The notes: generated by a model not told the origin, from the letters alone. A DNA stretch of 64,000 nucleotides from Agrocybe praecox (GCA_964017145.1 OZ024842.1:4278001-4342000), one strand, 5' to 3'; positions 22,957 to 35,224 are shown, numbered from the stretch's first letter. Numbers and translations: made by a program.

Positions 22957-25400
22957 TATGGCAACAGGGACCCGCCAGCTTCGAAATTCAAGTTGTTTGG
23001 CTTAATGCCGAGTTCGGCTGAATTAATTTTGGATTTCATTTTTCTATTCGTGAATTTACAAATCAATTCCTTAAACTCAGAACACTTGAAGGCTCTTTCA
23101 ATTTTCCGAATCTCGCTTTTGAACCTCAAGGCCTCACGTTTGATCCCTACTGATATTGGAATCTCCCACATAATGATATAATACTTGTTTGAAGTGAGCC
23201 ACTCCTACGAGTCCATTTTTATTGACCTTTAATTCATTGTGGGCCATATTTACAACATCTTTGTGATATCTGACAGATTAAAAACCATGTGCAAATTTTT
23301 TTCAACATCAAAACAATGTCGGGACAGAGTCACATTAATCAGAAACGGCGAAGTCCATTGTGGCTGTGACATAAGTTCCAAAACGGGTAATATTATCTAA
23401 TCTGGGCGCAGGCGGCCCGGCGTCTAAGACGGGACATTTCTCAAAAGCACTGCAGGGGTCGAGCAGCATAAAGACTCATCCTCCTACGGAGGACTCGCAA
23501 TATCCACTGTTTGCTAGATCCCAGGCGAGGATAACACCATATAACATGTTTATACCTTCCTATTGCTTTCCTATAGTATAAACTACATGTTACACGTAGT
23601 GGTGTACAAGCTCGGCCTCAGGCCCCCAAGCCGGCCCAAGCCGGCCCTGTAAAGCCGAGCCGAGCCGAGCTTCTATGTCAAGCTCAACACAGCCCACGGC
23701 CTTGGCTTGCATTCCGAAAGCCCCAGGCCGAGCCGTCGAGCCGCGGCCTCAGCGAAGGTAATTTACCTTCACATTTGAGGTTATGTTTGAGTGTTTCGCA
23801 TAATAAATTCTTTTCTTTATCATCTTTTTTGAGTTTTGAGTATATGCCGCGAAATATAGATGACATAATCATTACCTATTTGGTCGTCCATCATGATGGA
23901 CAGATTATGTAAGCTATAACAGAACTCTTTGTGTCCGTTATTGATGAGCTATAGTATGTTCACGGCTGATTTACACTTTTGATTATATTTATATGTGCAT
24001 AATAGTACTATTTAGCTACAGTAAAGATGTACAAACAAAAAAAAAAACATGTTCTAATTACAATTCCATTTATAGTAACAGGCCGCGGCCCAGGCCAAAG
24101 CCGAGCCCGAGCCGGCCCTATAAAAAGCTCAGAGCCTGGGTATAAATTCTTGTAAGCCTGAGCCCCTTAAAGCCGAGCTTAAGCCGGAGCTTTCAGGCCG
24201 AGCCGAGCCCGTACAACACTAGTTACACGTCCTTTTTTTCCGACACTGAATTATGCATGCAGCATTCATGGTTACTACCTAGCGCGCTATTGTGGTGTAT
24301 ATGTAATGACTATAGATTGAACTGAGCAATCAATGGAGCCATCAACGTAAAAGATTAACTTGCACAGAAAATGAGATGAAAGATCATGGGAATGATCTAG
24401 TAAGTTTAAAGTTATGAAAGTTGATTCTGCCAGGAATATATTGAGAATATATCTGAACAAGGTTTGGCGCCCAAGATGAGCGTCAAACACTTGAACAAGT
24501 TGATTGCATCGTTTCAAAGATTTAAATGGGAATATATTTACCCGCCAGGATGTCAGGAAACGGCGAACCAGGCTGAACAAGGGTTCCTTCGCGTGAGTTG
24601 TTATCTCAAAATCTGTGAATTTCAATTTTCCGCCATGTGATAATGTACTATACGTGAATAATATTTAGCAATGGTTGTTTTGAAATTTGAATAAAGGTTA
24701 CATGTTTGAAATTCCAGGGCCAACAGGAGGTTGTCAATGATAGTGGCCCACATCAACTTTGTGCGATGCTGAGTTCTACGTTATGATAGCTGAAGCCTAA
24801 GAACAATAGAAAATTTTGTGGTTCCCGTCCTGTGCATTTAACGGTGAGCGACAATGACAAAAAAAATCGAAGCTTTACTTACAAGAAGTGCTAATCCTTG
24901 GTCAATCCGTTTATATTTGAAGTTATGGGGGTGATTCGGACGTTCCGTGCAGCCTACAGGCTACATTGACTTGGGCACACATTCTTTAGCGCAAGTACGA
25001 GTGAGGCGAGAAAAAAAAAACCCTGTGGTTGCCTGATTTTTTCTGAATAGACTTGGTGTTGAACATATGGAAATTCGTAAGTGATACGAGGACAAGATGC
25101 TGAATCCTTCCAAAAAAACATGGATCTCATGGTCCACTAGAGTCTGGCGTCCAAGTTCGGCACAAGACGGGCCATAGGGATGCGCAGGAGTTGAGTCATT
25201 TGAGTTCAATGCATAATGAATTGATGGAGGATGTGGGTATGGATGAGATTCGGGCGACGAAAATCGACGGAGGGTTCTGAGTTTAAGGAATTGATTTGTA
25301 AATTCACGAATAGAAAAATGAAATTCAAAATTAATTCAGCCGAACTCGGCATTAAGCCAAACAACTTGAATTTCGAAGCTGGCGGGTCCCTGTTGCCATA
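22957..25400. mobile_element. 2.44-kb TIR element with 126-bp arms
   Basis: Left arm 22957-23082 and right arm 25275-25400 match over 126 bp with one difference. Ends read TATGGCAACAGGGACCCGCC and its complement. The flanking perfect 6-bp duplication is TGGAAC (22951-22956, 25401-25406). The interior has no intact ORF; a hAT MITE sits at 23597-24221. Near-identical arms argue for a fairly recent insertion. Same termini class (TAYGG) and duplication length as the elements at 4803 and 15424. Confidence 0.93.
23597..24221. mobile_element. hAT-type MITE, 625 bp, nested
   Basis: Ends TAGTGGTGTACAAGCTCGGC and, inverted, TAGTGTTGTACGGGCTCGGC. Flanked by the perfect 8-bp duplication GTTACACG (23589-23596, 24222-24229). 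Subterminal zones are dense in GCCGAG/GGCCC motifs. No coding region. It lies inside the 2.44-kb element, so it is younger than that element. Confidence 0.93.
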
Positions 25401-25967
25401 TGGAACGGTATTTTGCGGTATTGTTATGTAACATATCCATCATGAGTCTGTTATTTAGGGACTGTAGCCAGGATCGTGAAAGTTCAGCGGGTGATTTAAT
25501 TCGCTGTGGGTCTTCCTCTCCTTCGATTTTCCAGAGACATCTATTGTTCCAAATCATCTCCGCGGATTCAGCAATAATGATGGTGAGTAGCCGGCTTGCG
25601 CCTCGATTTACGGTGCCATTAGGCGTGGACAACGCTTCTTGACACGGTTATAATAATATCAAAAGTAAAAATCCGCAGTCAGAGGATGATCTCTCAAATA
25701 ATCTCTAGCTACTTACTCTACAATTACGCGATCCCCGAAAGAAGATAAACGCGACAAAAGACTCGTGAAAGTGCTAGATTGGTGTAATTTTTTATAGGAT
25801 TACGAATCGAATGGATTCCGATGTCAGAAAAAATAAAAATAGAAGAGATAAGGTCAGGTAAATTTATCGAAATCGTGACATATTGACCCAGAATTCATCG
25901 GCCAAACGAATAGGTATTATACTACAATTATCATTGCTTTCGAGTTCTGAAACCATATGTACACCGA

Positions 25968-27157
25968 TTATAGTCTATCATCTAGAATAAGCTGCCTTGC
26001 CATAGCGGACCTAGGTACAATGGATGCTTTAAACGGTTTTTTGTGCCTGCATTAAATGTTCGTGAGTCTCTAGTTATATCCCATATACATCGGAAGATAT
26101 TCTATATTAAATACATACCGCACAAATCCAAGGTCCTCGTATTCATCGTTAACTTCTATCTCGTTTCCGAGCTCATCCTTAAGCTTTCGGAAGTCAAATG
26201 TAGCTAGAGTCGATGCCATCACAAGCCAGAGCTACGTACGGCGTACGGTTGTGTCAACCATCGACGTATAACGAAAAGATAAGAAATGGATGCAAGACTT
26301 ACTGTCGAGCTCGCAATGTATTTTCCAACACATACTCTGTTAGACAGTTCAGCCTACTTAGCTCTCGATAATGATAAATAGAAGCGATACGACCTTCTCC
26401 CGAATCCGTACGCAAGAACCCTACTGTCATTGTTCAAATTCCCATCCTTATCGAGGAACCTTTCGGGTTTGAAGAGATCTGGATCGGGATAAACCTCTGG
26501 ATTGTGAGTCATGGCCCTATATTGTATCAATATAGGTCAAGTAAGGGACGCGTTTTAAGAGGAAACATGATTCTGTAGTTCAAGTACCATATATTGCCGA
26601 ATATCGTTGTTCCTATAATACAGGGTCAGAAATGAAGGCTACAAGAGAGGAGTGTATCTCGAAGGATTACCTTTAGGAATGAAATATCCTTTGAAGTAAT
26701 CATCCTCCGTCAAAGCATGGGGCGCGCCTATAGGTATTGGAGGACTCCATCTCATTACCTCTCGATATATAGCCTCGATGTAAGGAAGTAATGACCTATC
26801 CTCAAAGGTAGGCAACCGAGAAGTACCGACGACGTTATCAATTTCTCTCTGCGCTTTTTTCTGGATCTCGGGATGTATAGTCATCAGGTAGAAAAAGCTG
26901 CCCGTTGCCGAGATCGTCTGTCAATTCACAATTAGTCATCAATCCGACTGTTGGGCGCTTATTTCTTACAGTATCTGATGCAGCTAGTAGTTATCCCTTC
27001 TCAGTTGTCAAGAATAATGGCGCTGAGCATCTGAAGTCGGCTCACCTCCATAAACCGTGTAAGCAATATTAAGAATAGCCTCCTCGCTGACCTTGGATAC
27101 GCCGTAGTTCTGCTTTCTTTTCATCATATCTCCGACGTGCGGGTGAGGCTGCCAGTG
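25968..27157 (-). CDS. 3' half of a split cytochrome P450 (P450-F/G)
   Basis: Holds exons 5 to last of a P450 of the array's family. Exon 5 ends VSEEAILNIAYTVYGG. The 14-nt I-helix exon (26970-26983, AASDT) follows, then EAIYREVMR (ExxR), a 25-nt exon (GTTIFGNIW), PERFLDKDG, and FGRRVCVGK with the cysteine on a 34-nt exon. The last exon ends LILDDRL-stop at 25968. All these exons are open. Exons 1-4 are absent upstream: 16 bp past exon 5 a 12-bp inverted repeat begins and unrelated DNA follows. The missing half lies in the same orientation at 57426-58406. If transcripts do not span the gap this piece is dead as an enzyme. Confidence 0.85.
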
Positions 27158-27172
27158 CTGACGCATGGCGGA

Positions 27173-27184
27173 TACGAGACCTTA
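27173..27184. repeat. left 12-bp inverted repeat at the P450 break
   Basis: TACGAGACCTTA, exactly complementary to 57335-57346. It lies 16 bp outside exon 5 of the split P450. Confidence 0.6.
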
Positions 27185-27462
27185 AAAAAATTCGGCAACC
27201 TTGATCCGATTGATAAGGACATGACACCTGTTATCTTATCTATACACTATACCTTTCCCATAAATCACGAATAATGAATAACTTTTTTTTTGGATACTCA
27301 ACTCTTAGTCCTGTTATCCATTGGCGTGTGCCTTCAAGTCAACATGAAATTCAATAGTAAGACGTGTTTTTCAGACTTGAGAATTTATCCCATAGCTTTG
27401 CGAGTAGTAGGGTTTCGACGAATATTTACTACAAACAATTATATGTAACATATGCACTGCTC

Positions 27463-27914
27463 TTACTCTGCGGGCCAACGACCGACCCAATCTTCGAGTT
27501 CGGAAATTCTATCTTTTAACTCGCTATTTTTCCATTTCGATTTCTTTGAATCGTTGCCAGCGAGGCGAAAAGTCGCTTCCTTTGTTTCGAAGAAATGAAC
27601 GCCGGCTGCGTATTGTCCTGTCGAAACGAACATCCTTGCTGTGAGGTGTTTTTCGGAGGAGCTTGAGGACGTATGGAGTCCAGAGCTAGAGAAAGCGGTT
27701 GGAAAGAGTAAACGAAACTGTGGAAGGTCAACACGCACCTGATAACGACTGTGCCTCCATCGACTGTGCCATGTGACAGTCCCTGCGCCTCTACTGCATT
27801 CGAAATCGCGGGAATTTTTGCTTCAAGCCCACTATAGATATGCTCTATGTATCTGGTCCGCTTTGACGCATCGCGCGGCAAGGAATTCTTGAGAATACGA
27901 ATTGCGAGTCTCAT
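27463..27914 (-). CDS. small unknown protein, copy 1
   Basis: Two exons give about 135 residues. Exon 1 begins MRLAIRILKNSLPRDASKR and ends GGTVVIR. After an intron starting GTGCGT, exon 2 carries LTARMFVSTGQYAAGVHFFE and a charged, probably helical tail ending VGRWPAE-stop. A paralogue of about half identical residues with the same intron position and phase is at 56398-56856 on the other strand. No known domain recognised; no signal peptide or membrane segment. Conservation of both copies with an intact frame suggests a real protein. Its 3' end points to the broken edge of the split P450. Confidence 0.75.
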
Positions 27915-28648
27915 TGGAGATTATATAACTTTGGATAGTGATAGGCGGCGGTTGGTAATTTCTACGAAGCTTCAGCTTTCATTTCGAAACAAAAATTCGG
28001 TGAATAATGAAACTTACAGAGTGCACAAGTGCTTTAGAGATCAGAAAAGTGATAATGACTGCTTAGGACGCCCTTGTTGATCTTGCACCTTCTTTTGTCT
28101 CGCGAAAAGCTAAAAGTTTGATTGACATCTATTACCTCGTCATTACATGATGTCTATTCTATGGTTCCAGAGAATCTAACAAAAGTCCATATCACGTATA
28201 ATCCAGCTGATGATAGCTTCCAAGAGACTTTCAGTGTAAGTATACTCAAACGTTAATATTCAGGACCAAGTAGCACTATTGTGGCACTCGTTCCGATTAA
28301 AAAAGCGCCAGGTCTGTTAAGAAAACAGAGTAAGTAGTATGCATAGAAAATACGAGCATAGTGACTGTAGCGTAATGGAGGTTACATAGTTTGTAATTGA
28401 AGGATACAAACGAAGGCGTCAAAAACGTGGATCTAAATATAGGCTACTGGAATGCACTCTAATTATAAATATTATTTCGCACGGTGGACTATGTATCACA
28501 TCTGGTGATCGCTAGCTATATGTTCCATGTTATCCAACTCGGTTTTTCAAGAATCTTGTTGCGTAGTCAGCAAATTCTGAATTATAATATCTATGCAAAC
28601 TTTACATGATGCAGAAAGATATAGCGAAATTGCGAGAGTACTACTGAA
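27915..28648. other. intergenic
   Basis: No gene or repeat that can be supported. Confidence 0.4.
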
Positions 28649-29843
28649 TTATCGAAGACGATCATGTAAGACGGAGGAAGTCGTGACTAAAGGTGAGAAA
28701 TTTGGGCATCCACGGTTACGGCACACAAAACCAAGTCGCCATTTGAAATTCGCATACCCTAGGTCATCCTCTGTTGAAGGAAGATCTGAGATAAACTTGG
28801 TGTCAGCAAAAGGGTTCCAAACAGTATATTTCACCCCCGGCAGGCCTTTGGTCCTCCTCCATAGTGCGGGGCATACTTGTCCACAAGATTCTTTACTTGC
28901 AGTGGTTGACCACTTTACGGTGATTCCACGGAGCTCTAGTTGATGAAGGGCACTTTCCGACATAGAGTGGGAGCTTATGAACGCTACACGGTCTCGGAGT
29001 AGGGATGGGTACATGCAGTACATCCTGTGTGCGCTCACAATGTTCATCATCGACGTTAAAGGGGAGGCGACTACAACGGGTAAGATAGACCCCGTCCTGC
29101 TTTCTGTGATCGTCACCACGTACTCCTATTTATACAGTGATATAAGTAGCAAGAACGACGAGTCAATAAAATTTAAAACTGACCCCCCGTTGAAAACTTA
29201 TGATGCGACTGGCAACGTCTCTGTACGGATTGAATGCAGTCTTGCAGAGTATATGTGTGTAGCCAACTTGTCGAAAAAAGTTGATGAATGGAAGGACATT
29301 ATCGATCCCTCTAGGAGAGATGATGCTCAAATCTGTTAAGGGGGTCTTCGCATACTGAAGGTCTTCATCTGTCATAATAGACCATGATACAGAGCCTATT
29401 ATTGAGGAATGCGTCCTACGTAGTAACTGGAATAGGGTCTCCGTGTCTTCTTGCCTTGCGAGAAAAGGCACCATGTGATACTTAACACGGCCTCGAATAA
29501 TCCTTGCTACTACGGTGCTGGCGTAGTAAGAAGCATTCGAGAGATTGGAAAGCTCTGGCCACTCCAGCGTTCTGGCTAAGAGGTCCAGCAATTCTGGTAT
29601 GTCAAAAAACTGTCGGGAAGCGGTCATGAATTTTGTCCCGGGAGGGGCATTGGACATTCGTTCGATCCGTTTGGAGCGTCGCACTGAAAATTGACTGGTA
29701 GGGTTGGAACGCTTCTTCTCCTTCTTCTCAATACTGGACACATTACTCCCAACGCGTGCAGGGAGTCGTACTACCTTCTCTGTTAATTGTGACGCATAAG
29801 AGTGGGTAGGCAGGGAAAAATACTGGTCGCACTTACTACGCAT
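28649..29843 (-). CDS. F-box-like protein with nucleotidyltransferase-like fold, copy 1
   Basis: Exon 1 starts MRSKCDQYFSLP, with a basic stretch (SVRRSKRIERM) then an F-box-like helix block (FDIPELLDLLARTLEWPELS). Next comes IIGSVSWSIM ... GIDNVLPFINFFRQVGY, the place where relatives show a GS-x-x-L and D-x-D pattern of a nucleotidyltransferase-like fold. An intron with donor GTCAGT near 29180 joins to EYVVTITESRTGSILPVVVA. The second exon ends with a cysteine/tryptophan tail (FKWRLGFVCRNRGC). In this copy the acidic pair expected of an active transferase is not obvious, so catalytic activity is doubtful. Paralogue at 47147-48097 in opposite orientation. The shared fold is my inference from the aligned landmarks. 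Confidence 0.65.
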
Positions 29844-30638
29844 GGCCGCAGTGGAAATGATATTCGTCGATATCGAAAAATATGGGGTGTTCTTTTTTGC
29901 TGCTGAGTGCTTCTATGAAAAATTTTGACTCTTATGTATGGTCGTCCTCTTGTGTATAACATCGTAGATCTTATTAATTTACTTGATTTTCGAGTTTGGA
30001 AACTAACTAACAGTCTCAAGTTCATCAAAACCAGCATTGCGTCTTGAGTCGTCGCAGATTTTTGCATACACGTTATAGCAAGGAACATAACACTTACTAT
30101 AGATCCATTGAAGATCGTGCATGAGTGGCACTGGCATGGGTATTTTCGTGCAGTTACGAATGTTCTAAAAGTAGATTAGATAGCTCCCCCTTAGGGGTGC
30201 TCACTGTCAATGTGTCATGCAATCTGATTCTAAGCGGCAAACAAGTTTTCATTTAGTCCCGCTCAGGGGCCTTGATTTGATGTCCATGGTGTCCCATTGT
30301 GAGGTTGTCGTACTCTATTATATTATATAACATGTCAAGTAACGAAACTAATCGCGTACCGCGCACCATCAATCGCTGCGGAGCTCTTGAGTGTCAGGTA
30401 TTTTGTACACAAATTTACGGATGGAAAACGGACAGAAAGCATAAAGGAGCAAAAAAGGATTATGAAACCCGGGTGAAAGAGTGGTATTTATTTTGACGTG
30501 AAGGCCTCGGAGAAAGCAAAAGAATTGAAAGAAAAAAGAAGCATTGAACCTAAGTATTGCATGGTGTAACGAGAGAGAATTTCCAGGGCATCCCACTGGA
30601 GCTGAGCGCTAAGCGCTGATGGCCAACCTGACCGTGCC
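29844..30638. other. intergenic
   Basis: No gene with family support; short ORFs only. Confidence 0.4.
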
Positions 30639-31858
30639 TTATACAATTAGAGTGGAGAGCGATTCGTTGTCCAATTTATTTTCCAACGCGCAGGTGACGA
30701 TGACCTCTGGAACGTCCGCGACCTCTTCGCCTTCCACTGAAAAGTCAAACGTGCCAGTTCTTTCCCTTGAGATGCCTTTGAATTGCAGACGAGTTGATGT
30801 TTCAGTGATCTTTGGCGGTGGGTGGTTTCTATCATAGAGCATTCGGGTCACGGTGGACATGCATCCCATGGATAAAGAGAAGCAAGACTGCGCAAAGAAA
30901 GTTAACATTGAGAACATAGCTATTCGGTAGTGTTCGAACTCACCGCAAAGCTTGCTAGGCAGACGTGCACAGCGATGCGCGATGGAAAAATGGTGGCTGT
31001 AAGAATCCACCACACCGTGTCTAAGGTCATCGTCGAGGCACCGCACCATATTCCTAACACCACATAAACCCTCAGTTGCGAGTCTCCTAAGTCGCGCATA
31101 ATGGACCTTCCGGACAGATATCCCATGCACGTGTCGACTAAAATACCACCTGAAATTCGTGTGAGCGAAAAGCCAAACAGAGAAAGAGGATTGACACACT
31201 GAGGGGGGCTATTACCAGAAGCGGCGTGGGAAAAGGGTGGATAGTGGTGTTGCTATTCCACCCGGCGTCTTTGTCTTTGCAAGTTAGAGTTGTAACTGTG
31301 CAATAGGCTGCACCAATAAAAATACAAGCGCCAACGACCACTCTTGTGTAGACCTCTAGCCTAACTCCCTCGGATTGCAGGATGATAGGACCTAACAGCG
31401 TTGCAAGACTAGCTCGCATGAGCCTGTCATCCGGGTTGTAGTTAGTAAAACATACCAATGCGAGACTGAGACATACCATATGACGGAAAAATGTGTATTA
31501 ATTGCTATGATATATATTCGAGGGGAGATGAAGTCGTGCCCCGAAACATCTTCGACTTTATTAGGATTACTCATTCAAGGATAGGTATGGGCTCACCTAT
31601 AATAATGAGAGTTGCAAGAAGGACACTATTACTCGCAACTGCGAGTACGAATAAGGCGTCGGGTACATACTTGACCTTCTTTTTTGTAGACAATGTTGAG
31701 CCAATGCGCAGAGAAGCTAGGCCTATCGATATTATATGGAGCAGGTAAACAATGGCTATGACGAACCATATCATATGTTAGTGTATTTGACGCCGGTTCT
31801 GTCCAAGATACTTACTCATTAAGAGGCGCGGAATGGCCACGGGAGCTTGATGCTGCAT
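30639..31858 (-). CDS. multi-pass (about seven-helix) membrane protein 1
   Basis: Six exons can be joined in frame. They run from MQHQAPVAIPRLLM into IVYLLHIISIGLASL, LFVLAVASNSVLLATLIII, HFSVIW then LMRASLATLLG, VVVGACIFIGAAYC, GGILVDTCMGYL, VYVVLGIWCGASTMTLDTVW and SCFSLSMG. A hydrophilic acidic C-tail (TGTFDFSVEGEEVADV) ends at the stop at 30639. Introns are 50-60 bases with good branch sites (TACTAAC). Hydrophobic blocks number about seven and the tail is probably cytoplasmic, as in fungal GPCR-like/DUF653x-type families; no ligand or role can be read. A relative with an intron at the same place after a Trp codon lies at 36180-37416. Confidence 0.7.
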
Positions 31859-34778
31859 ACTGCATATACAACGCTATAAATTCCCAAAGATTCAAGAGAA
31901 AGAACGGCGGAAAACAAAAAGGAGTGTATACGAATTTGGCGATAGGCTGGCAGACTTTGATATGTCCACTTATTTCACGTCAGAGAAATTGCTGGAAGAG
32001 GTGTAGTGGATGGTGGGAGGGAAGGGAAAGCGAGAAACGAAAGTGCGTCCTTTTATATTCATTCAACAATTACCGACATCTTGTCATGGACCCATGGACC
32101 CCAGATTCCAGATGTCCAGGTGGCTAGCGTGAGATATGTCAGTACGACTTTACTGCCTCGGCTGCCTAACAGGGAAAACTAGAAGGAGGGAAGAATAGCC
32201 GCATACGACATACATTTGGGGTCTTTTATATTATTCCAACTGGGTATATGTCTGCTTAGCTTGCACGTTCCTCAAACCGGGGGTGGTTTTACACTCGAGG
32301 AGTGACAAGAAAGAAGATAAAATGAAGTCAGTAATATGCGTTTAGAATAATAATAAAATCAGTAAAATTTACGGCTGTTAATTAGGTTTTATATAACCAC
32401 TGCCATTGGTTTAGGGTTTGGGAACGGGGAGGTCGTGAACGGATGTTCGGGCGTTGGATTGAGTGCCTTATATAATGAGGCGAGACACACGAACCGCTTC
32501 GTTTCTTCCATGTCGGAAACCACATCATTTCTTCCTCCACGCCATCTTGTGAAAACAAAAGAAATACAGCTCTGGTTTTAAGAAACGAAGGCGTGCAGTA
32601 GATGGTTACGGCGGGTAAGATTTTCTTTTCTTACCTTCTTTTGGTGCTCAAGGTCCGTTTTCTTTGGTCCGTGGCGCCTCCACTTGAGCTTGATATTGGG
32701 TGTTCCTCAAGGTTAGTGATTAGTGCTCCTAAGCCGTAGACTTCTTCTTACACTTATATCTGTATTTACCAGGCTTCTATGCATATAACAGATGTGTCAA
32801 GACTATGTACAGAGTATGGATGGGCCGCCCAGCGGAAACCGTCGCTTAATATCTGCTTACCGTGTTGCTCTGTATGGCGTTTACCCATCATACGTCCCAC
32901 TTAACTCTCGCAAGAAGGGATTTACTCAGAGCGACGACGCACTTCAGTAGGAGAAGAGGAACAGTACTTACTAGTCTGTCCTACAGTTCGCTCTGCGCCC
33001 AGTTCCGGAGGCTAGGACAGTGGTCAATACGGATATTTCCTGGATCACGACCCCACCTCGCGCCGCAGATATATCAGGTATGAAAAAATAGTGCTCCTTT
33101 TGTAGTTGCTTACCTTTTCAACGTATTGCCTCAACAGACTGGCAGTATTATTTGGCGAGTGATTGTCGGAGGTGGCTTTCGTATAGGATGATGAGCAGCG
33201 TATGCTCTTGGGTTGAGGGTACGAGGAATGCTGTTTCCTAATAATCCGAGAGCGCAACTAAAATATTGAAATATACAGACTCAGTGAGCAGCTCAGAGCC
33301 TACCTACTCCGCCGCTGATCTACTCAATGGCCGCACATAGTTTTATCTGGCGTTGCAATCATGTTGAACGGTTCAAGTTCAAAGTCCCGACCCAACGGTC
33401 ATTATCGTGATCCGACATAGTTCAGCGTACTACACATATCATGAGCAATTCAATCCGTAGAATGAATTTCTACACTTCGGCGAGAAGGTTTTGTGTCCTG
33501 TAAGTCTCCATTTTAGCAACCGTGTCGATACTTGATTGATACCCTTTCTACCTTAGGCGTTCGACACGGCATTGTGCTGCCAGAATTCCATTGGTGTGTG
33601 TCATCAATCGATGGGCACAGAAAGAGGTCTAACGTAGTATCCTGCAAACGTCCGTGACTTTATGCTGACCTATTGGCTCTCCTTATAGGATTAATGCATG
33701 GTATTTCATTGGGATTTTACTGGCCCGTGTCGCTTTTCAGGCGTATTTCTCAGTTAATCCCAAAGGTTGCGTATGTTTAGATCACTACTTTGACGGAAAT
33801 GAGAGGAGTGCTAACAATATGTTTTTCAATTTCCAAAAAGTTGCGCAGCCAGCCGTCCCCGTCCGACATCGTTCACTGATGACGCGAATTTTTCTTCTCG
33901 ACTTCTGGATTATCATCGTTCGATATGCGATGATGCATTGAGATGCAAAAGCATTCGTTCAGGCGCTCTTTCAGCTGGGCTTGCGCTCTCCAGTTCACTA
34001 TTTCAAGTTTCTACTGATCCACAACCCGCAGCAATGCCGCGTCACTGCCGCGGCAGCCAAACAAATACAATCTCAGGCGCGGTAACGGCGCGTCAGTATG
34101 CGCGTCAATGACCTCCGGTATCTTGTTCAAGTTTCATGGCCACTCTATCCTTTTCAACACAGTAAGACATCTCTCTCCGAATGCATAAGATATATATCAT
34201 ATTATGCTTCTTTTATAACCAAGCTACTTTACAGAAAGGACCAAATTACCGTGAGGCCAGCGACAACGAGAATAAGTACAGCAATCCAGATTACAAGTTC
34301 GACTTATATTTTATTTGGTATTATTTTAAGTTTTAAATGCTGCTGAAGCTACGTGGAGAAGGTGAGCAGACATGTTTGTTTTTCGTCGTATAGCGCGGCA
34401 ATGACGCAGCAATCATTTCTCTACAGCGCCGTGTCACGCCGCGTCAAAAGTACCCTGCCCGGCAACCGGCCCTTGCTACCCAGGCACAAACGCTGTCAGG
34501 GTCACGGTTACTCGAGACTCACGCATCAACAACGTCGCAGGCTTTGTTCACTTCGTCTCTCCCACCATCCACACCAACTTCGAACTTCGTCTCTCCCACC
34601 ATCCACACCAACTTCGTCTCTGTCTCTCCCATCATCCACACCATCTGTGCTCGGAACCTCGCTGTCTCCATCCGTGGCACGTCTCCCTCACGATGTAGGG
34701 CAAGTACCTGCAGAATCACCGCCCCATCCGACATCCAATGTGCCGACCACCAATGCGGCCAATGAAAACCATGGCAAG
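31859..34778. other. 2.9-kb stretch without a recognised gene
   Basis: Contains many splice-like signals but no product I can support. One short spliced reading (MSNSIRRMNFYTSARR, 33441 onward, intron GTAAGT...TTAG) is open for about 45 codons. It has no recognised family and may be chance. G+C-rich GCCGCGTCA-type patches near 34035 and 34395-34445 may belong to an unrecognised element. Confidence 0.35.
34548..34650 (+). repeat. short tandem repeat (CCACCATCCACACCAACTTCG-type)
   Basis: About three imperfect copies of a roughly 33-bp unit (core CTCCCACCATCCACACCAA). Confidence 0.7.
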
Positions 34779-35032
34779 ATGTCAAAAAAGCACCATGCAA
34801 CGACGGTGGAAGATTGTGATGACCAGGAGTTGGAGACGAGCATGGCGAACCTTGTCAAGTGCATCAAGCAGTCTAATGGTACGTATATGTGGCTTTACTT
34901 GGCTTTTATTTATCTAAAGACCTTGTATTAGATGAACATGATGAAAGTGGGATATGTGCCGATGTCGTGGTCCAAGGCATTGGAGATGCAGCAGCCAAAG
35001 AGGTGCACTGCAACTCAACTACAAGAATCTGA
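34779..35032 (+). CDS. short hypothetical, spliced
   Basis: MSKKHHATTVEDCDDQELET ... LVKCIKQSN, then an intron (GTACGT to TTAG), then DEHDESGICADVVVQGIGDA ending STTRI-stop. Acidic and short (about 65 residues). It may be the left end of a longer lost ORF, as the acidic DAAAKEVH stretch recalls N-terminal parts of fungal transposases. Weak support. Confidence 0.3.
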
Positions 35033-35224
35033 TGACTGAGATAAAGAAAGGCTTACATACGTTCCTATCCACTAAATTCTAGTATAGTGCTACACTACAT
35101 GAGTACTAGTAGACAGCATATAGGACATAAGTCAAATGAGACTAGATTAACTCATTTCTCTAGCGACATTGAGGGATTTGATCCAGAATCATTTTCGGAT
35201 GATTTTCGGCCTTTGTTTGTGATC

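Larger units (their letters stand above)
22811..25640 (-). pseudogene. retroelement RNase H-like C-terminal relic, split by a transposon
   Basis: The upstream part (about 25640-25401, minus strand) reads NRGASRLLTIIIAESAEMIW...LQSLNNRLMMDML. The downstream part (22956-22811) reads VEATWWEVLKDKQALDEEW then RTGVLVG and a stop. Both belong to the C-terminal tail often found after the RNase H domain of agaricomycete reverse-transcriptase proteins (family recognised from memory). Between them lies the 2.44-kb TIR element; when the element and one 6-bp duplication are set aside the two parts are in frame. Only this tail is present, so it was already a fragment when hit. Confidence 0.7.
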
